Below are positions 23,801-38,800 of a DNA stretch of 64,000 bases, piece by piece. A program made the position numbers and the translations under genes. This DNA comes from Opisthocomus hoazin (Eukaryota; Chordata; Aves; Opisthocomiformes; Opisthocomidae). Position 1 is the stretch's first letter. Each line of letters begins with the position of its first letter. A model generated the notes under the pieces. That model was given only the letters and a program-made list of their open reading frames with translations, did not search any database and had not been told where the DNA came from. The stretch spans positions 3,286,001 through 3,350,000 of the forward strand of contig NC_134436.1 of the NCBI RefSeq assembly GCF_030867145.1, given 5' to 3'.

Positions 23801-26800
23801 TCCGAAACCACTTGGAAATGAATTTGTACATAATATGGTATCTCATCACCAAGGCTGCTGGTGCCTGAGCCTCATTTGCCCCCTGAGATACCATAAAACA
23901 TACAAGACTGAGTGTATATTTTAAATAAAGCATTTTCTTGTAAGTGGCATAAACCCATTCATTTTATTTACATGCTTATTTATTTCCAAAAATAGAGTTG
24001 GTCCACACTGGACAAGATAAATCAAGAAGCCATACAGTAGAAGAATTAAAAGTCCAACATTTAACCAAAGTACAATGAAATTCCAGAAGTCTGTGGCTGA
24101 CTTGAACCACAGAAACATACACGAGCCACACAGACATTTGTACATAGAGCATTATATTACCAATAATATTTGCAAACATGAGGTCAAGATGGCTAAAAAC
24201 CCAGCAGAACTGAACCAGGGATCATGGCTGAACAGAAGCGGGTGGTGAACAGCCATCACTACCATGGGGAAACATCACTTTCCAGAGATTTTCTTTCACT
24301 TTTTGTTTTTTCTTTAACTTAGAAAGTCCTAATTTTTCTGCCCTGGGGATCAAAATTGAGGACATGGTGAAAGCCAACCACATGTAGCTCCCTAAATGCA
24401 CACCAAGCGGCTGGGCGATGCGCGGGCAGCATCAGCTGTGGAGATGCTGGGGTCTTGTACCCGTGAAGAAGCAAGGAGCGCAAAACAGCGTGGATGCCAA
24501 ACTGCACTGGCAAGGCCCCGGGACTGGCTGCGCTGGGGCTGAGCTCCGCTGGGAGGACAAAAGCCCAGCCTAAAATCTGTCGGGTTTGATGCCAAAGCAG
24601 AGCAAACCTGCAGGGCAGGATCCCCATCCCATCTGCCCAGACAGAGTGACCCAGCCCACTGCTACCTGGCCTTAAAGATCACCCGGAAAAGAAAAAGTAG
24701 ATATTTATACCCTTGTGGTGTGCTGCTGGGTGTCTGAAAAGGGTCCAGATGTGTTTTGTCTCGAAAACAAGGATTTCCCCCCCTTATCGTAGGCAATTTT
24801 TGGCACTAGTAATTCCAGTCCTGTCTATCTTTTCTGGAAGACCACAAATAATCCAGCCTAAACAGACCTACAGGATTAGAGGATGTCACACCAGACAGAT
24901 GAAGGAAGTGATTATTACTCAAACAGTTAAACTTTTTTAGATTAAAAAAAAAAGCTCCGAGGCCTGATTGATGGCATAAAAAAAAAAAAAAGGAATACAT
25001 GCATTATCTCTGCATTATGATCTGGTTTATCTAGGTATTTCCATGGACCTCAACACGATAATATCTCAGCGTCTCCAAAGGATGGAACAACAGATTTGAA
25101 TCTCTATGTTTTCCTGCAGAGAACCACAGCAAGTAAAAGGGGGAAGACAGTTGTAGCACTCCTGGTACTTCTACAAACAACCCCCTACACAGGGTAGAAT
25201 CGCATTAAAAGGGTATAAATTAATTTTGCTTTTTCAAGTCATCTTTGAAACTCACAATATTAAGCCTAGTCCAATGTGAGTGCTAGTATAGAGCTAGTTT
25301 ACAGAATACCAATGATAATTATCTGTACCTAACAGGATTTAAAGCCAATATACTCATTACATTTAGAAAAAAATACTATTACCAAAATGCCAGACCTTTG
25401 ACAGTAGTCAAAACAGAAGCAGCCGTGCAGTTTTCTATGTGGACGGACAGCCTTTAGCACAAGTCGCTATTATCATCTGAGCCTTAACAGACAACTGTAT
25501 CTTCTGATTTGTCTTCTAGAATGTTTCTAATCTCAGATGTGAAATACATTTTTAAAAAGAGATGGGTCTGATCCCGTGCAGTTGGGTACGTACAACACTC
25601 CCCAATGAAACTCAAAGCCCAAATTCCTAAAGAGAGAGCACAAGAGATTTTTTTCTTACATCAAATAACTATCATGCAAGCATACCACGACGTTTTTATA
25701 TTAAGTACTTCAAAGTCAGCTGGTATAATTTAACTAGAAGTGAGCAATCTAATGAAATTAGTATTTCCAGGGGAAGGGGACAAAGGTTGTATGACAACCA
25801 CCAGATTATCAAGGGAAAACAGCATGGGGACACCACGGGGGTCTAATGAACTGTGTTACAGGAGCGTTCACACACAAGCAGCCTCTCAGACCTTAGCACC
25901 TAAATCTGTAATACGCAGTTATATTCTATGGCAGTCTATACACCTTCACTGCATTTGCTTTTGCTACCCAGAATCAGGTATTCTTCTCCTGAATTAGCAA
26001 ATCACTTTAAGCCTAGCAATACTGCTGGATCATTAAAAAACTGCATTTTTTCCCCCTGCCTATTGACTTGCATTTCCCAGGGTCAGCCCTCACTGCTGCA
26101 TGCTCACAGTACCAGACCTTCTCACACTCTTCTGAATATTCCAGTCATGGCCAGGCTGAAGTCACTTCTCTAGTATAAACCAACCACTCTGCTCTTTCAA
26201 TTGACATTTCTTATATTTAAACACTAACTCTAACCGAAAGCCTTGAGGTGCCTGCAGTTAACCTGCTCCTACTGCAAAATCTGGTGATTTATCAAAAGTA
26301 CTTACTCTTTGGCACTGTGAGCTACTGAAGACAGGGAAGGCGGGAGAAGCAAGGGTATTTGCCATGACTTTTAAGAAGCCTAAAACTAAGCGAGAGGAGC
26401 AAAGCATTGCTCTAGCTCACACCAGTTAGTTATGGGTCCTCCTAGGTCTCTTGGGAAGAGAGGTAACACAGGTCTGCATGTGTGCACACACACAGAGAAT
26501 GTCCTCCTTCCAGAACAGAGCTAGATGAGACCTGGAAAACATGGAGCAGACCTCTCACCCTGCTCCTTCTCTTTCTGTCCATTGTTAAAACCAGAACCTT
26601 TTAGGTTTTTCTTGGTAAAAACAAGAGAAAACAGAACATATCCAGAACATCAGTTGCTGATGCATGCTCTGGGATCTGGCAGACCTGCAAGTCAAGCTCA
26701 GGGTAGGAATTTGAACTGGGAGTGTCACATCACAGGAGAAATCTAGATGCCATGCTACCCAGTATGCTGGGCTTCCTTCTCCTCTTCGGTCAACCAGACT

Positions 26801-27200
26801 TTGCAGTCTGGACCCAGATGTGCTCACCAGAAAATTCCAATGAAAACTAACCCTTCTCCGCCTGGCAACTTTGGTTTTAATGAATCGGTGTTTTCCAGAG
26901 GAAACTCATTTGCTCAAAGGCTAAAGATCTACTCAAGATGCAGACCCGGAAGCCTTCAGTCACCACCTCCAAATAGAATTCTGTCTACCTTGTGCTGCCC
27001 AAGTGATCAATATTGGCTGCAACCAAAGAAGGACTCCATGATATTTCTCTTCTCATTACAAGCATATTTTTCAATACCTTCTTGGAAGGACTTGATATAA
27101 ACCTTTTAAAACATGCAAATAAAGATCAGGTGATTCTCCACCTCCTACTGTTTGTCAGTATGTTCAAAGATTCTGGTAGATTACCCAGAAAACAAGATTG

Positions 27201-27265
27201 ATCATAGAATCACAGAATGGTTTGGGTTGGAAGGGACCTTCAAAGACCACCTAGTCCAACCCCCT
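27201..27265 (-). mobile_element. CR1 LINE 3'-end fragment
   Basis: A minus-oriented stub of about 65 bases. On the plus strand it begins with the tail ATCATAGAATCACAGAATGG and continues with the diagnostic GGTTGGAAGGGACCTTC and CCTAGTCCAACCCC blocks of the CR1 3' UTR. Only the extreme 3' end is present, as in strongly 5'-truncated CR1 copies. Confidence 0.9.
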
Positions 27266-30200
27266 TTCTTTGTAGAAAGTATGTTGCTTTCAATCTGTCA
27301 CGTACTGAAGATTTACAGCACTTCAGTTTCTCCTTCTCAAACTGGAGTTTAGGGTTGCAGATCTGCAATTCCCAGTGCCCCATTTAATACTTTAATTAAA
27401 AAAATAATAATCCAACATTAGGATGTTACCTAGTCATGGAGAATACTAAGCTATTTTTTAACAGCCCTATTTTTGCTAGTAACTTTAGCATTTCAGTTTC
27501 AAGCTCCTCTAAAAGCTCCTACGTACACCTGTTGCTCTTCCACTTGAATTTACTACTTTGTTCCAGCACTTCTGCCTCACACACTCAAGTTTCAGAGGAA
27601 GGCTCCTTATCTTTACCATCCAAAAACACTAGCTGACAGATAGGCAGGCTCTCTTATGCTCCAAAAACAATGCAGTCAGAAAATTAACCGTGCCTTCAGT
27701 CCCGCACGCTCAGATTTTCTCTCCAGCCTTCTCTCTCATATACTTAAGATAGCATTTGCTCCCTAAGGCCCCCAGCTCTTCAAACCCCTGTTAAAATGCT
27801 TAATTTCCAGACCACGGGTTACCCGCCATACAGCATGGTTCTTTCCGTCTAATTTGCAAGAGTTGGACTTCTGCCTTTTGATGGAGTTTTGCTGGACTCC
27901 AGAAGTCCCTTCCTTTAAAACTATTCTACTTTATAACTGATTTCCACTTCAGCTGTGAAGCTCCTTCATGACAGACCACTGCCTAACCCGGATATCTGTA
28001 ACTGTTCTATGGGGCTGCCTAGACAAGTCCAAGGACTTTCTTTTTCTGATTTTCTCCCCTGCAATATTTTATAACACAAGACTCATTTTCAGTCCAGCGC
28101 CTTCCACACCTGAGGATGCTGAACCTGTAATTGTACTGTGGTCACTGCTATTTAATGACTTAATGGCAATTATATCCTGAACCAGTTCTTACGTTTTAGT
28201 CCTAAATCAAGGCTAACCCTATACCAGGACATTGCAAGAAATGATCCTTTAAGTAAATCAAGATGTTTGCTCACCAGAATGTTAGCCAGCTCCTTCCCAA
28301 ACAATCCGGCCAGATAGCATGGATATAATTGAATTTACTTTTTCTTACAGGTTTATGAAGATGCATGAGCCTGGTTTTCTCCCAAGCCCCATGAAATCCA
28401 CAACCACCTTCTTGTCTGGAACAGAAAATTTCCTAATACCTCTGTGTCATTAAAATATAGGATTTATATCCAACATAAATTTGGCTGTGTGGTTGTCACT
28501 ACTCCAAATTCTTCTCAGATTCACAGCAACTTTTTAGATCTAGTGTTCCTTCACACCTTTATGACCTAGCATGCCTATTCAGTATAGTTTGATAGCACGT
28601 AATGCAGTATCTTACTGATTTTCATCACCATGTTTCAATCAGACCAGCTATGCCAAGGTCTTTTTCCTCCACTGAGCAGTCTACAACAACTATTTTTGTC
28701 TCATGTTTCCACACTGGTATACAGACATTTTTCTTGTTCGGACCACATGCCCATTTCCTGTGCCACTCTGCAGCCTGACAGCTGATTGCTCCTCCTGCAC
28801 AGAGAACTCTGCTCTCAGCCTCCTCATACCCCACACTGAAAAGTCACCCCTTACCCTCCAGGAGAAACAGGCACATGTTTTTGTTCCTGGCACCCTTGTT
28901 CAGCACCTTCACCCAAGTCGTGACAGCCTCAGCCTTCCACCAGCAGTGTGTGCAGTTTGTCCTCCCAAAACCCTGTCCACTTTCTGTGCCACCAGTCTAG
29001 CGATGCTCCAGCTGAAGTGGAAACCAGCCCACGATGCAAAGTCATGACTCTTAACTTCACCTACTTAGAATACCCTTTCTATCATTTTCCTGGGCTCGCA
29101 TTAAGAATTGAGCAATAGGTACCGCCATGTCCTAAATTCTGTCTTCTTCCCAGACACCCAAATGTAGCTTCCCAAGTATCTCTGCTTCAAGGATGACAGC
29201 CCCAGGCTTGCCCCAAGCACTCGATATCTTCCAGGATCTACTTGTCCACTCAATGGGCAAATTGTCAGATGGACCTCCTAATCATCAGCAGTGGAGCCTA
29301 TATTTCCCATGACCAAATTCTCTGCCATCCAAACCCCCCAGAGCTACTTCTCCACCTATTGGAGGCATCTCCAGAACAGAGAACAACTCCTCAACCAAGA
29401 CTTTAGTATTAAATTATAAACTGCCCCTTTAATTCTGTCCAGTTGCAAGTCAAGTTTCCACAAATAAAAGGTAAGGCAGCCAGTGCCGAGGTGAGGATGA
29501 ACCACGACCATCTGCAGATGATTTAATGACATCTCTTCTCCACCAGCTCATCAACTTTGGCCTCAAGACGCTTTCTGGAGCTTGGAGAGCCTCCACGTGT
29601 TGCACTATATATTATTTTATCACAAGACAACCACTTATAAAGTGTGTCCTCTTTGCACTCGTGTGTGCAGTTCCTAGTGCAATTAAGCCAATGCTCTTTG
29701 ATTCCCATAATTAAGCCAGGACTTTTGCTTTATGACCATATAAAGTCCATCTTTAAACTAAAAATAGACTGACTGTTAACAGGTTCTTTTTTTAATCACT
29801 TTAAACCACAAATTAGAGCCTTTCATTGGACAAGATAAGTTACATATGGCCTTGCAGAACCCTGCAAGGACTCATTTACCAGGGCCTTTATTGACAGTTG
29901 CAGCTCAGAAGCCAACTTTTTTTTTAAAAGATTGAATGAGACTCTGAACACAGCAGTGTCAAAAGACCTATCCACAAACAAAATTGTTTGCATGCACGAA
30001 AGCAGAGATGACAAATACATGAATTTGCAGTGCTTAGTTCAGAACTATTAATGCTAGAAAATTATTCAACGCCTCTAGTCCCTATTTTGCTCAGAGACCC
30101 ACCTGGCTGCCCCTCAGCAGTCCCTGGCAACGGTGATCCTACCGTCATTTATTATTTAAATAAAATAATCTTTTTAACAAAAAGAAATGTTGACCCCATT

Positions 30201-33200
30201 TATAACTCTGTACCTGACAAGACACTGGCATTTTTTCTTCACCTCTGGTGCTGCTCACACAAAATTTTTCTTAAGTTGACCTGCCCACACAGTTCCTGAT
30301 AAGCCAATGCTACATTGCCAGCTCTCCTCAGCATCACTTGAGTGGGAGGTTTAAATACCAGATTTCACAAAATCCTTTATCCACACTTCCTAGCCCTGGC
30401 ATTTCTTTAAGTATTGACAGATCAGCAAGCCTTCACAGTTCACCTAGAAGTGAGACAGCTCGACCTGCTTCTGCTGGACTGACGCAGCAGAGAAGAGCTG
30501 GCCCCTGAAAACGCGGCACCCACCTCTTGACCACCAGGTGAGTCTTGAGGAGTCTGGACCAACTGATGAGTAGGTGCTGATGCACATGCCCAAAGAGCTG
30601 CTTGTTTGAGCTTCTCTCTCCCTGCTAAATGCCCAAGCAAAAGGCAAGCCCACGAAAAGCAAGTTCCAAACCTCAGGAGACTACAGGCAATAAAGCCAGC
30701 AGCCTTCATCGCACTCACAAACTCTTGTGCAACCAGGAGAGAGCATGGAGAAACAAAACATACTCCCCAATGAGACACTACTGCAAGCCCACCCTGGGGG
30801 AGAGAAGGACACTCAAGCCAATGCAGCTAAGCTTCAAATGACAGCACTGCTCCAAGACGTTCTATCCAGACAGGTCCTGCCCAAGCTGCACAAACGCTGT
30901 CCTGCTCTCAGGCACATGACAGTGCACCTTTCTACCCAGAGTCAGAAGAACAAAACCCACCCCAGCCTTTGACCGGGGCTAACACACCAGCCGGAGGACA
31001 CTGCACATATGATGAGCACCCAGCGATTTGAGCTTGAGTCACACATCAAGACATTCACCAGCAACAGAAAAAAACGCCACGACTCCTTCTCCCCACACTG
31101 AACTCCCAGCAATATAAATTATCCAGGCATATATGTTATATAGACTTATCTTCCTCCAGCCACTGTGTGAAGCCTGCAGCTTCATCTCAGCACCGGCCAC
31201 CTCAGCACAGCTGATGGCACGGAGGAGCTGAAAACACGCCAGTGGGGGTCAGCCCCGCAGCAGAGACCCCACAGCTGGTGTGTCTTCACACGCCAGCCCG
31301 GAAGCCCCCTGTGCCTGTGCTGGCCCACCCTAGAGCAACGGCGCATCAGTCCAGCGGGATGATGAGACACCCCTGAGATGTCTCTGAGAGCTCAGACTCA
31401 GCTCCCAGACCTTCCTGCAAGCATGACAGTGCCAACTCACCGTTAAAACCACTGACATGCGCCAGTGAGACATGATCTCTTGCACCAAGACAGTCACCCA
31501 TGGGGGCTGCCACACAGTTTCTGTGCCACGTCTAGTGCAAAATCCAAACCCCTGGGGTCAACATGGCCATGGGGATTCAGATGCCATTTGCAAGCCACCT
31601 TTACAAGAAGCTCTCCGCAGAAATCAACGTGCTGACCAGGACGACATTTCAACGTGTAGAGATTTTTCCCTGAAAAGCTGTCTAAATCTCTCCAAAGCAT
31701 GCACTTTGGCTTCCCAGCAGCACGCAGCAGACTGTCTCCCACAAGAGACGCCTCTCTCCAAGGTCTCGCTAGCCAAGAGGGGCACATCCTTCCACGCTGC
31801 AGATGTAACTCCACACCTCTCACCTCTCCAATCTGTGACAGAAAGAATGAAGCTTTTCTTCGCTTCCTGCATATTTCAAGACAGTGTTTCAAGAAAAAAA
31901 CCTTTCTGCACCACAGCCAGGTAGGCTCAGCACAAACTCCCACTGCCAGCGTTGCAGCCAGTCCTCTTTTCACGTCAGTATCCTACGTGGCCTAAGCCTA
32001 AGAAAAGGATAAGGTGTGTATTTTTCTAACATCAGGATGAACAACAAACCAACTGATGACCAGCAAAGCCAAGGAATTATCTCAGTTAAGACTGAGTCAC
32101 CTGCTGGGGAGACCCAGAAGATGCCTATTCAAAGCAAGCGCTCTCCCAGCCGATGGCTGATCCAGAAAGGAGCAGAAGGACATGAAGTTCACATGTTGTG
32201 AACCTCAGCCTCAAGACAACAAGGTGCAAAAATGGCCAGTCATCTACACAGGCGGTCTCCTGTTTCATCTAGGGCTATGTCTACATGAGCAATCAGCACA
32301 GCCAGAGCTAAGTTCAGCAGCAAAGGAGTCACTGCTCAGGACCCAACGGTCACGTTATCTGTGTTTCCGGGATTTTACTCTCCCACGAGCTCTAGCTTGG
32401 TCTGATGTACGTTATGCCCACCGCTTGGTAGAGCTTGTATTTTGGCTTAGTTAAACCTAAAATGAATCAGGTCATGCTCTGAGACTGCTCCACGACAAAA
32501 CCAAGGTACGTTATGCAGGGAGAGCACAGCACTTTGCTTGCAGAAGCACACGCCTGACCTGAGCTGCAAAGCTACCACAGACACTGCCATGGCCCTGGGG
32601 ATGTCCGGTGCAGGGTCTTGGTCACCCAAAACAAGACAATACCCACACATGGGCAAAACCTACAGCCAGCCTGAGCAGGGCTCCCTCTTGGCTGGACTTG
32701 GTGCCTTCCAGAGCTAAAGGCTCAGGACCAGATCTTCTCTCCAGGTGAAGAAGCACCAGCAGTATTGATCCACAGAGCGACAGTGAAGCATTTTTTGGGG
32801 AAATCCAGCCATTCACTCTGTCTTGTTTTAATCAGTCAGCACTCAAAAGACAGACAGCGGAGCCAGAAGTCCTCTCTCTTTATCTTTTCTCACTTAATCT
32901 CCAGCTGACATTTTTCCGTGAAAACATGCCTCTTTCCTTGCTGTATGAGTTCAACTCTCCCTCTTCTGTGATGTTTCGCCTCAAACAGGTTGCACAACTG
33001 TTTACTACTTTTACAGAGGCAGGCGTGATACGCTCTGACTCTTCCAAAAAACACAACTGCTCATCTGGCTTCAGCCAAGTACAGACACTGAATTGCAGAG
33101 ATGGGACCAGCAGCGTTAACCCAGACAGGGATCTCAGCCCTGCGCCCCTGCTGCCCCGTGCTCCCCTGGGATCAGCTGCCTGATGCCCCTTGGCTGCCCG

Positions 33201-34769
33201 CCACAGAGGGTCTGCCGGAGCTGCTGCCATCTGGCCCTTATGTGCTTCTCCCTAAGTGCCACCACCTACCCTCCACCCTGAACACCAGACCAGATGCTGA
33301 AGCACTCCAACAGCGGCCAAGGTGCACCTTGGCCGTCCCCCTCTGCCAGTCCAGCCCCCCCGCCTTGCTCTGACAGCCTTTTCCCACCCCCCAGACAGAC
33401 AACACCTCCTCTGCTGTGACTGCTGGGAGCTTCTCCCCTGGGACAAACTCTTTGTTCACTCAGCTTGGTACCTGCCTGAGTCCGGCAGCTCAGGAAATGT
33501 CTTCGTTAGAGACAACGGCACCATACCTGCCTGCAGGAGGGCATATCCAACAGCAAACCCGCTCATCCTTTCCCTTCCAATGTACCTCAGGAGCAACTTT
33601 CACACCACCCAAATTGCAACAAAATATCCACTATACCATTGGAGAAGTAACTCTGTGAACCCCTAAAAATGGATGATTTGGCGTTTACTTGTCTCTGCTG
33701 TCTACAGCTGTTCAGACCTGCATTAATGACAAGCAGTTCAGGGCCCAGCAAACCCTCACAGCCCACTTGTACTTCACAAGAAGTGGGATGCATTGTGGAC
33801 GCCTATGTAGGCTGACTTTCCCCCAGAGTGTAGTGCTGCTAAAATACAGTCCCATTGGGAACTGAAATGCTTTGAAAAGATAAAAAGTAAAAAGGAAGGT
33901 TAGGCAGGCTAAGAGAAAGTCCCAGAGCGGACCCAAGACCATCTGGCATGAACGGTACAGGAGTGGGGAGGCAGCACTGCTGGCGGGAGCAGAGCAGGCA
34001 GCCCAACTCTGGCAGCGGAACTTCAGCTGCCACACGAGGCGCATCCCTCCTGCGCCATCAGGCCACCACCCGCCGTGAATTCAACATGAGAGATCCCTCA
34101 AAGAGAAAAAAGAGATGCCATGAACTTCAGGTCTGAAGATTTGGCTCTGGTTAAAACAGGCTTTTAAAATAGGTTATCATTTTGAAAGTCCATTTAGATT
34201 AACCTTAACTAGCTTTAAACTATATATATGTATCTCCTTGCCATGTTCGCAACCCACGTGCAACATTTTGCCGTGCCAGCAAGCTAAATCATGTGCAAGT
34301 GAGCGGAGTAAAAGGAACCACAGGCTTGGAGAAAAGCTCTGGGCTGAAATTATCTTTCATTGTTGCAAGTGGCACAGGAGATGGCAACAGCAGAAGGAAT
34401 CAAGAATAAAAATGGAACTCGCTTGTTTACCTTGTCGGTTTTGTCAAAATATTTTGACAACAGTTTGCATGCAGCCCGCTCCTCTGTTCTGCTACCAAAA
34501 ATTCAGATCCTTTCACCTATCTTCATGCATTATAGAAGAAAGCCAAGAAGGGTAAAACTTTTAGGGAGAGAAGTGCATGTGCAAAAAATACAAAGCCCAG
34601 CATGAGAACTTAAAACTATGCTGGACTCCTCTTCTAGATAGTCCAAACACCAACATGAACAGTGACCTTTCAATTACACAAGCAGAGTTAACAAGAAGCA
34701 GGCAACCAGCAGAGGAGGATAGTAAGAAAATGAAAGGAAAGTTTGGGTAAGCCTGACAAAAAGTAAAGC

Positions 34770-34812
34770 AAAAAAAAAAAAGAAAAAAGGGGAAAAAAAG
34801 AAAGAAAAAAAA
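34770..34812 (+). repeat. A-rich simple repeat
   Basis: A nearly pure purine stretch of A runs broken by single G or GGGG. It is a low-complexity sequence without a recognisable flanking retroposon. Confidence 0.8.
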
Positions 34813-35836
34813 GGTGCAAACCAGGATTTAAAATTTGCAATTAGAAATAAAAAATTCTTGATGTTTTAACAGAGAAACTCTCCAGCGCTTTAGGCAGAGC
34901 CCTACCTCTCAAAAAGCAATCTGAGATGGTAAGAAGCAACAGGCTTCTGAATGAGCAAATTGTGCCGTTGTGGAAGAATTTGCTTTTGCTGCCTTCTTTC
35001 CAACTCACCTAAGAGAGACTCATTTTCTACCTGTTGGACTGGTTGGCTCTAGTTACATTTTGAGTTTTCGTGTTTCATGAGAGACCCCCGAAATGTAAAC
35101 CTGTTTTAGCATTCTTGTACATTAATGTCAGGATTCTCCACTTCTAGCTCCCACAACTTCCGCCACAGACAAGTCAATCAGATTTGGTATATGCCCTGGA
35201 ACGGGAAACGGGAGGTCTGGATTTCAAGCAAACAAGCAAACAAAAAATGATTATGTCAGTGCTCTGCAAGGTGTTGGATCCAAACTCGGTGGATCTGTTG
35301 AAGTCTTCAATCCAAAACACTCGGTAATTTTACTTAAAAAAAAAAAGTTTAACCCATTGAACTTGGAGAAAAGAACAAAGTGGCAGACCTTTGAGGAAGG
35401 GAGACAAAGTGTGCAGGTGCAAAAACGTAACATGCCATAGTTCACCACCTTAGAAGAAATCAGTTTTGCTTTGTTTGGTTTTGTTTTTCTTGAGTGCCAG
35501 GGAAACGTGCTTCCCAAAGGGCGGCTTTAGAGTTTACGGGCACTAAGGTGGAAGCATGAAGTGAAAATATGCCAAAAACATCAGGTTTTTGTAAACCCTT
35601 ACTGAAAAAGTGCACATGTTTTTAGTAAAAATGCATATCTACCAAATCTCCACTGACTACCGCGGGACACTTGCTTACGGAAAGCCACATCAATTTGCAG
35701 CGTCAATGCTGACATTTTTGCCTTCTCCTTCCGCCCACCTCCCCAATTTTTTTCCTTGGGAGACATACAGCACCACTGCATTAGAACGTACAAGAAATGA
35801 AAACAGTGAGTACGACTGATATAGATCCATTGACTT

Positions 35837-38800
35837 TTTATTACAAATGTACTTGATCACTTGGCTTCAAAAAAGTTTAAATCAACCCCTATTTTCTGTA
35901 CGCCAGTACAAAGTAAAATCTATTTTACAAATTAAATACCTAAAAATTTGACAAAAATATTAAAGTTTGATGGAAAAAACAGTTATAAAAATCTTAAATC
36001 CCCTTTTAAGAAGGTAAGAGATAACATTCCCTCCCAACCCCACAGTCCTGTTATACAATATTAATAGTCATTTTTTTAGAATAGGTAGGTATGGTATATC
36101 TTGCTGTTAGCATACAAGTCACTCTAATAGCTTTATCTGAATATACTCCAGTTAGTGCATGAATGCCATCTGATTGAATATAATCAACTATCTTTAACTG
36201 ATCCCTAATTTACATTTCAAAACTTGCATAGTTTGAAGGGACAAAGGTTATACTACAGCTAATCATAAAAAAAGGTGGTTACAGTGCTATTTTTAAAGGC
36301 AACAAAGTAATTGCTCCCCCCAAAAAAAGAAGTTATCGGTCGGCTCTGAGCAGGGGTTAAAACCACTGGCAGCTTTCAGCCTCGCTCCATGGGATCGTCT
36401 CTGCCTCGCACCCGCTGCCCGCGCCAGGCAGCCCCCCTGCGCTTTACAGCAGTCAAGTTACAGGTTGTGAACCGCTTCCCAGCGAGTGCTACACCAAGCA
36501 CATTTCAACCCCTGCAAGGGATATGCAAGAAAGTGACACTGTCAAGCATTTTTTTTTTCTTTTTCCTTTTTTTTAAATTGAATTTTACAAAAAAGCTCTC
36601 CACCGTCCACGGGCACACCTCGCTGGAAGCTCAGTGTCCTGTCCACAGCCCACAGCTGAGTTTCTGACCACTGGCACGGTTGCCCCGCGGCTCCTGCCCA
36701 GCCGAAACCCCGACCCTCCCTGCCACTATGGGCCGGGAGCGAGCTGCCTCCCGCTGCAGCATCGCAAGCAGGACCACAAAGAAGAGGCAGGAATCAACAG
36801 CGGCTCGTTACGTTTCTCTTCTTTTCTGTTTTATTTAACTTCTCAGAGACAGAGCAATTCTGCTTTTTTTTTTTTCAACAAAAAAAATAATAATCATGAC
36901 ATTGAATTCGGAGGACGTTTCTCCGTTAGCATAAAACCACTTAAAGGGTGGCTGTATGTCAATGGTAAATTACTTGACAGTGTCTCTTTAATGTAAAAAA
37001 TAGAATAATGTCAGTATTGCAATGAATTTCAAGTTTTCTTGCACGTAGTCATCATAAAGTAGTTTTTGTCATGCTCTTGGACCTATTCTACAAGACATTT
37101 AAAAGCATATCATCAAGGAAAATATAAGGCATACTTCTTGGGAATTAGATATCTTGGCACATTTGAGCATACTGTCTTTTTTTAAAACAACACATATGGT
37201 CAAATATACCTTTCTTCTTCTAACATTAAACAGGGTTTTCTGTACTTTGTTTTAAATACTGAGATATTGGAGCCTTGGTAAAGTACCGAGCACCTCCGGG
37301 AAAAAAAAAATTTAAAAAAGCAAAAAAGCAAATCAAAACAAAAACAAAACCAGAAGCGAAATCCCACGAACCTTTACAGTCATTTTAGTCTTTCGTTATC
37401 ATCATTCACCAAGTCCTAGAACATATATAACGTGCGTTAAAAGAAGAAAAAAAAACAAAACCAAAAACCAACGAAACACGCAGAAGAAACCCAAAACGAG
37501 ACAAAAACTGACCACAAGTTCTCGGACACTGTTCACAAACTGCCAGCGGGCTGTTACAGGGCTGTACTGGTTTGACTGGAACCGCACAGCCCGTGCGCTT
37601 CTCAACTCAGCCGGATCCCGGGCAGGATCCGGGCGGCGTGGCTGAGGAAGACCACGGGGAGCCGCCGGCCTCGACAGCGATGCTGCCTGGAGCCGGGAGG
37701 GTACAGAAGGACACTTTGCCGTGCTCTCCTTGCCTCCTGCTACTTTTTGCTGGGAACACAACGCAGTAGCGTGCAACTACAAGTGCCGGACCGCGTCCGT
37801 CGGCAGCGCGACAACTTTTGGGAGGGCAGTGAACAGCAGGACCGAGACAACCAATCAAGTAGCAAAACCAAAGCAATTCATTTCCTAACTAACTACATCT
37901 AGCAGCATGGAGAACGCAGTCCCGCACACATCACAGTTGAAGTACAATAATCAATGGAACTGCCCATCCAGACCCTCCGATTCAAAAGCAGGTTATCAGA
38001 CAAAAGTTTACATGCAATTGAGAACCATTTAAAATGTCACATTACGCACTCCGAAAGCTTATTTTACTACTGGGAAATAGGAAAGTGCACATTAAAGCAA
38101 TTTTAAACATTTCCAGTGATTGTTTAAAAGAAACAGAAACACCTCGCTACTGGCATCTCATATTTAACTTTCTGTGAACACTAACAGAAAACTTCTTTAA
38201 AGGGAAATAACGCATGGTACAATGGAAACAGCTTGTTTTGACACTTACAGTACATCTCAAAAAAAAAAAAAAGAAAGAAAAAGGGAATTATAATCTCAAA
38301 TGGGAATAAAAAGACAGCAGGAAATAGAATTCTTTAAAACAAGGTTTTTTTCCACACCTCCCCCCCTTTCGAAACTCCATCCTTGACCATCAGTAAAGCA
38401 GCGCCGGCAGCTCCTGCTCATACAGGTGGTGCCTTCTGCGCGCAGCAGCTAGGTCTACCAGACGGCTAACTTTGCCACGAGTGTTAAAAACAATGATTGC
38501 ATCCCAAAAAAACTTCCGAGTGGAACAAGATCCTAGTTTCTCTGAAACAGTGTCTACTGAATTCTGGCCAAGAAAAGAAAAGAAAGGAGAAGAAAAGAAA
38601 AGAAGAGTTTTCACTGTTTAAGGCATCTTTTTTTTTATAACGTTTTCTCTTCACTCATAATGATGATAGTCATGCAGCAGTTTAATGATAAAAATATATT
38701 AATATTTTACTATACAGCAGCAAGAAGTTAGTCAATTAAAAGCACACCAACTTTTTTAAAAGAAAAACAAACCAAAACAACAAAAACAACCTGTATAAGC

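Larger units (their letters stand above)
20823..35836 (-). other. AT-rich non-coding stretch downstream of PURA
   Basis: AT-rich sequence with frequent A and T homopolymers and no convincing coding frame on either strand. Texture varies: 20.8-22.1 kb and 23.9-25.7 kb are the most UTR-like, while 26-34 kb is less AT-rich and contains one small CR1 insertion (27,201-27,265). In mammals the small single-exon gene IGIP lies just downstream of PURA in the same orientation, so an orthologue is expected here on the minus strand. I looked for its signature by eye and did not find it, which is not proof of absence. Confidence 0.4.

Noticed and set aside
23921-24145. 74-codon hydrophobic minus-strand frame resembling a small membrane protein
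   Set aside because: It lies in AT-rich UTR-like DNA, where T-rich codons give Phe/Leu/Ile by default. No family match, and overlapped by other frames.
38390-38614. 74-codon minus-strand frame with a signal-peptide-like start
   Set aside because: The hydrophobic start is read from a GAAAA-type simple repeat (38,569-38,606) inside the probable PURA 3' UTR. It was considered for IGIP but shows no match.
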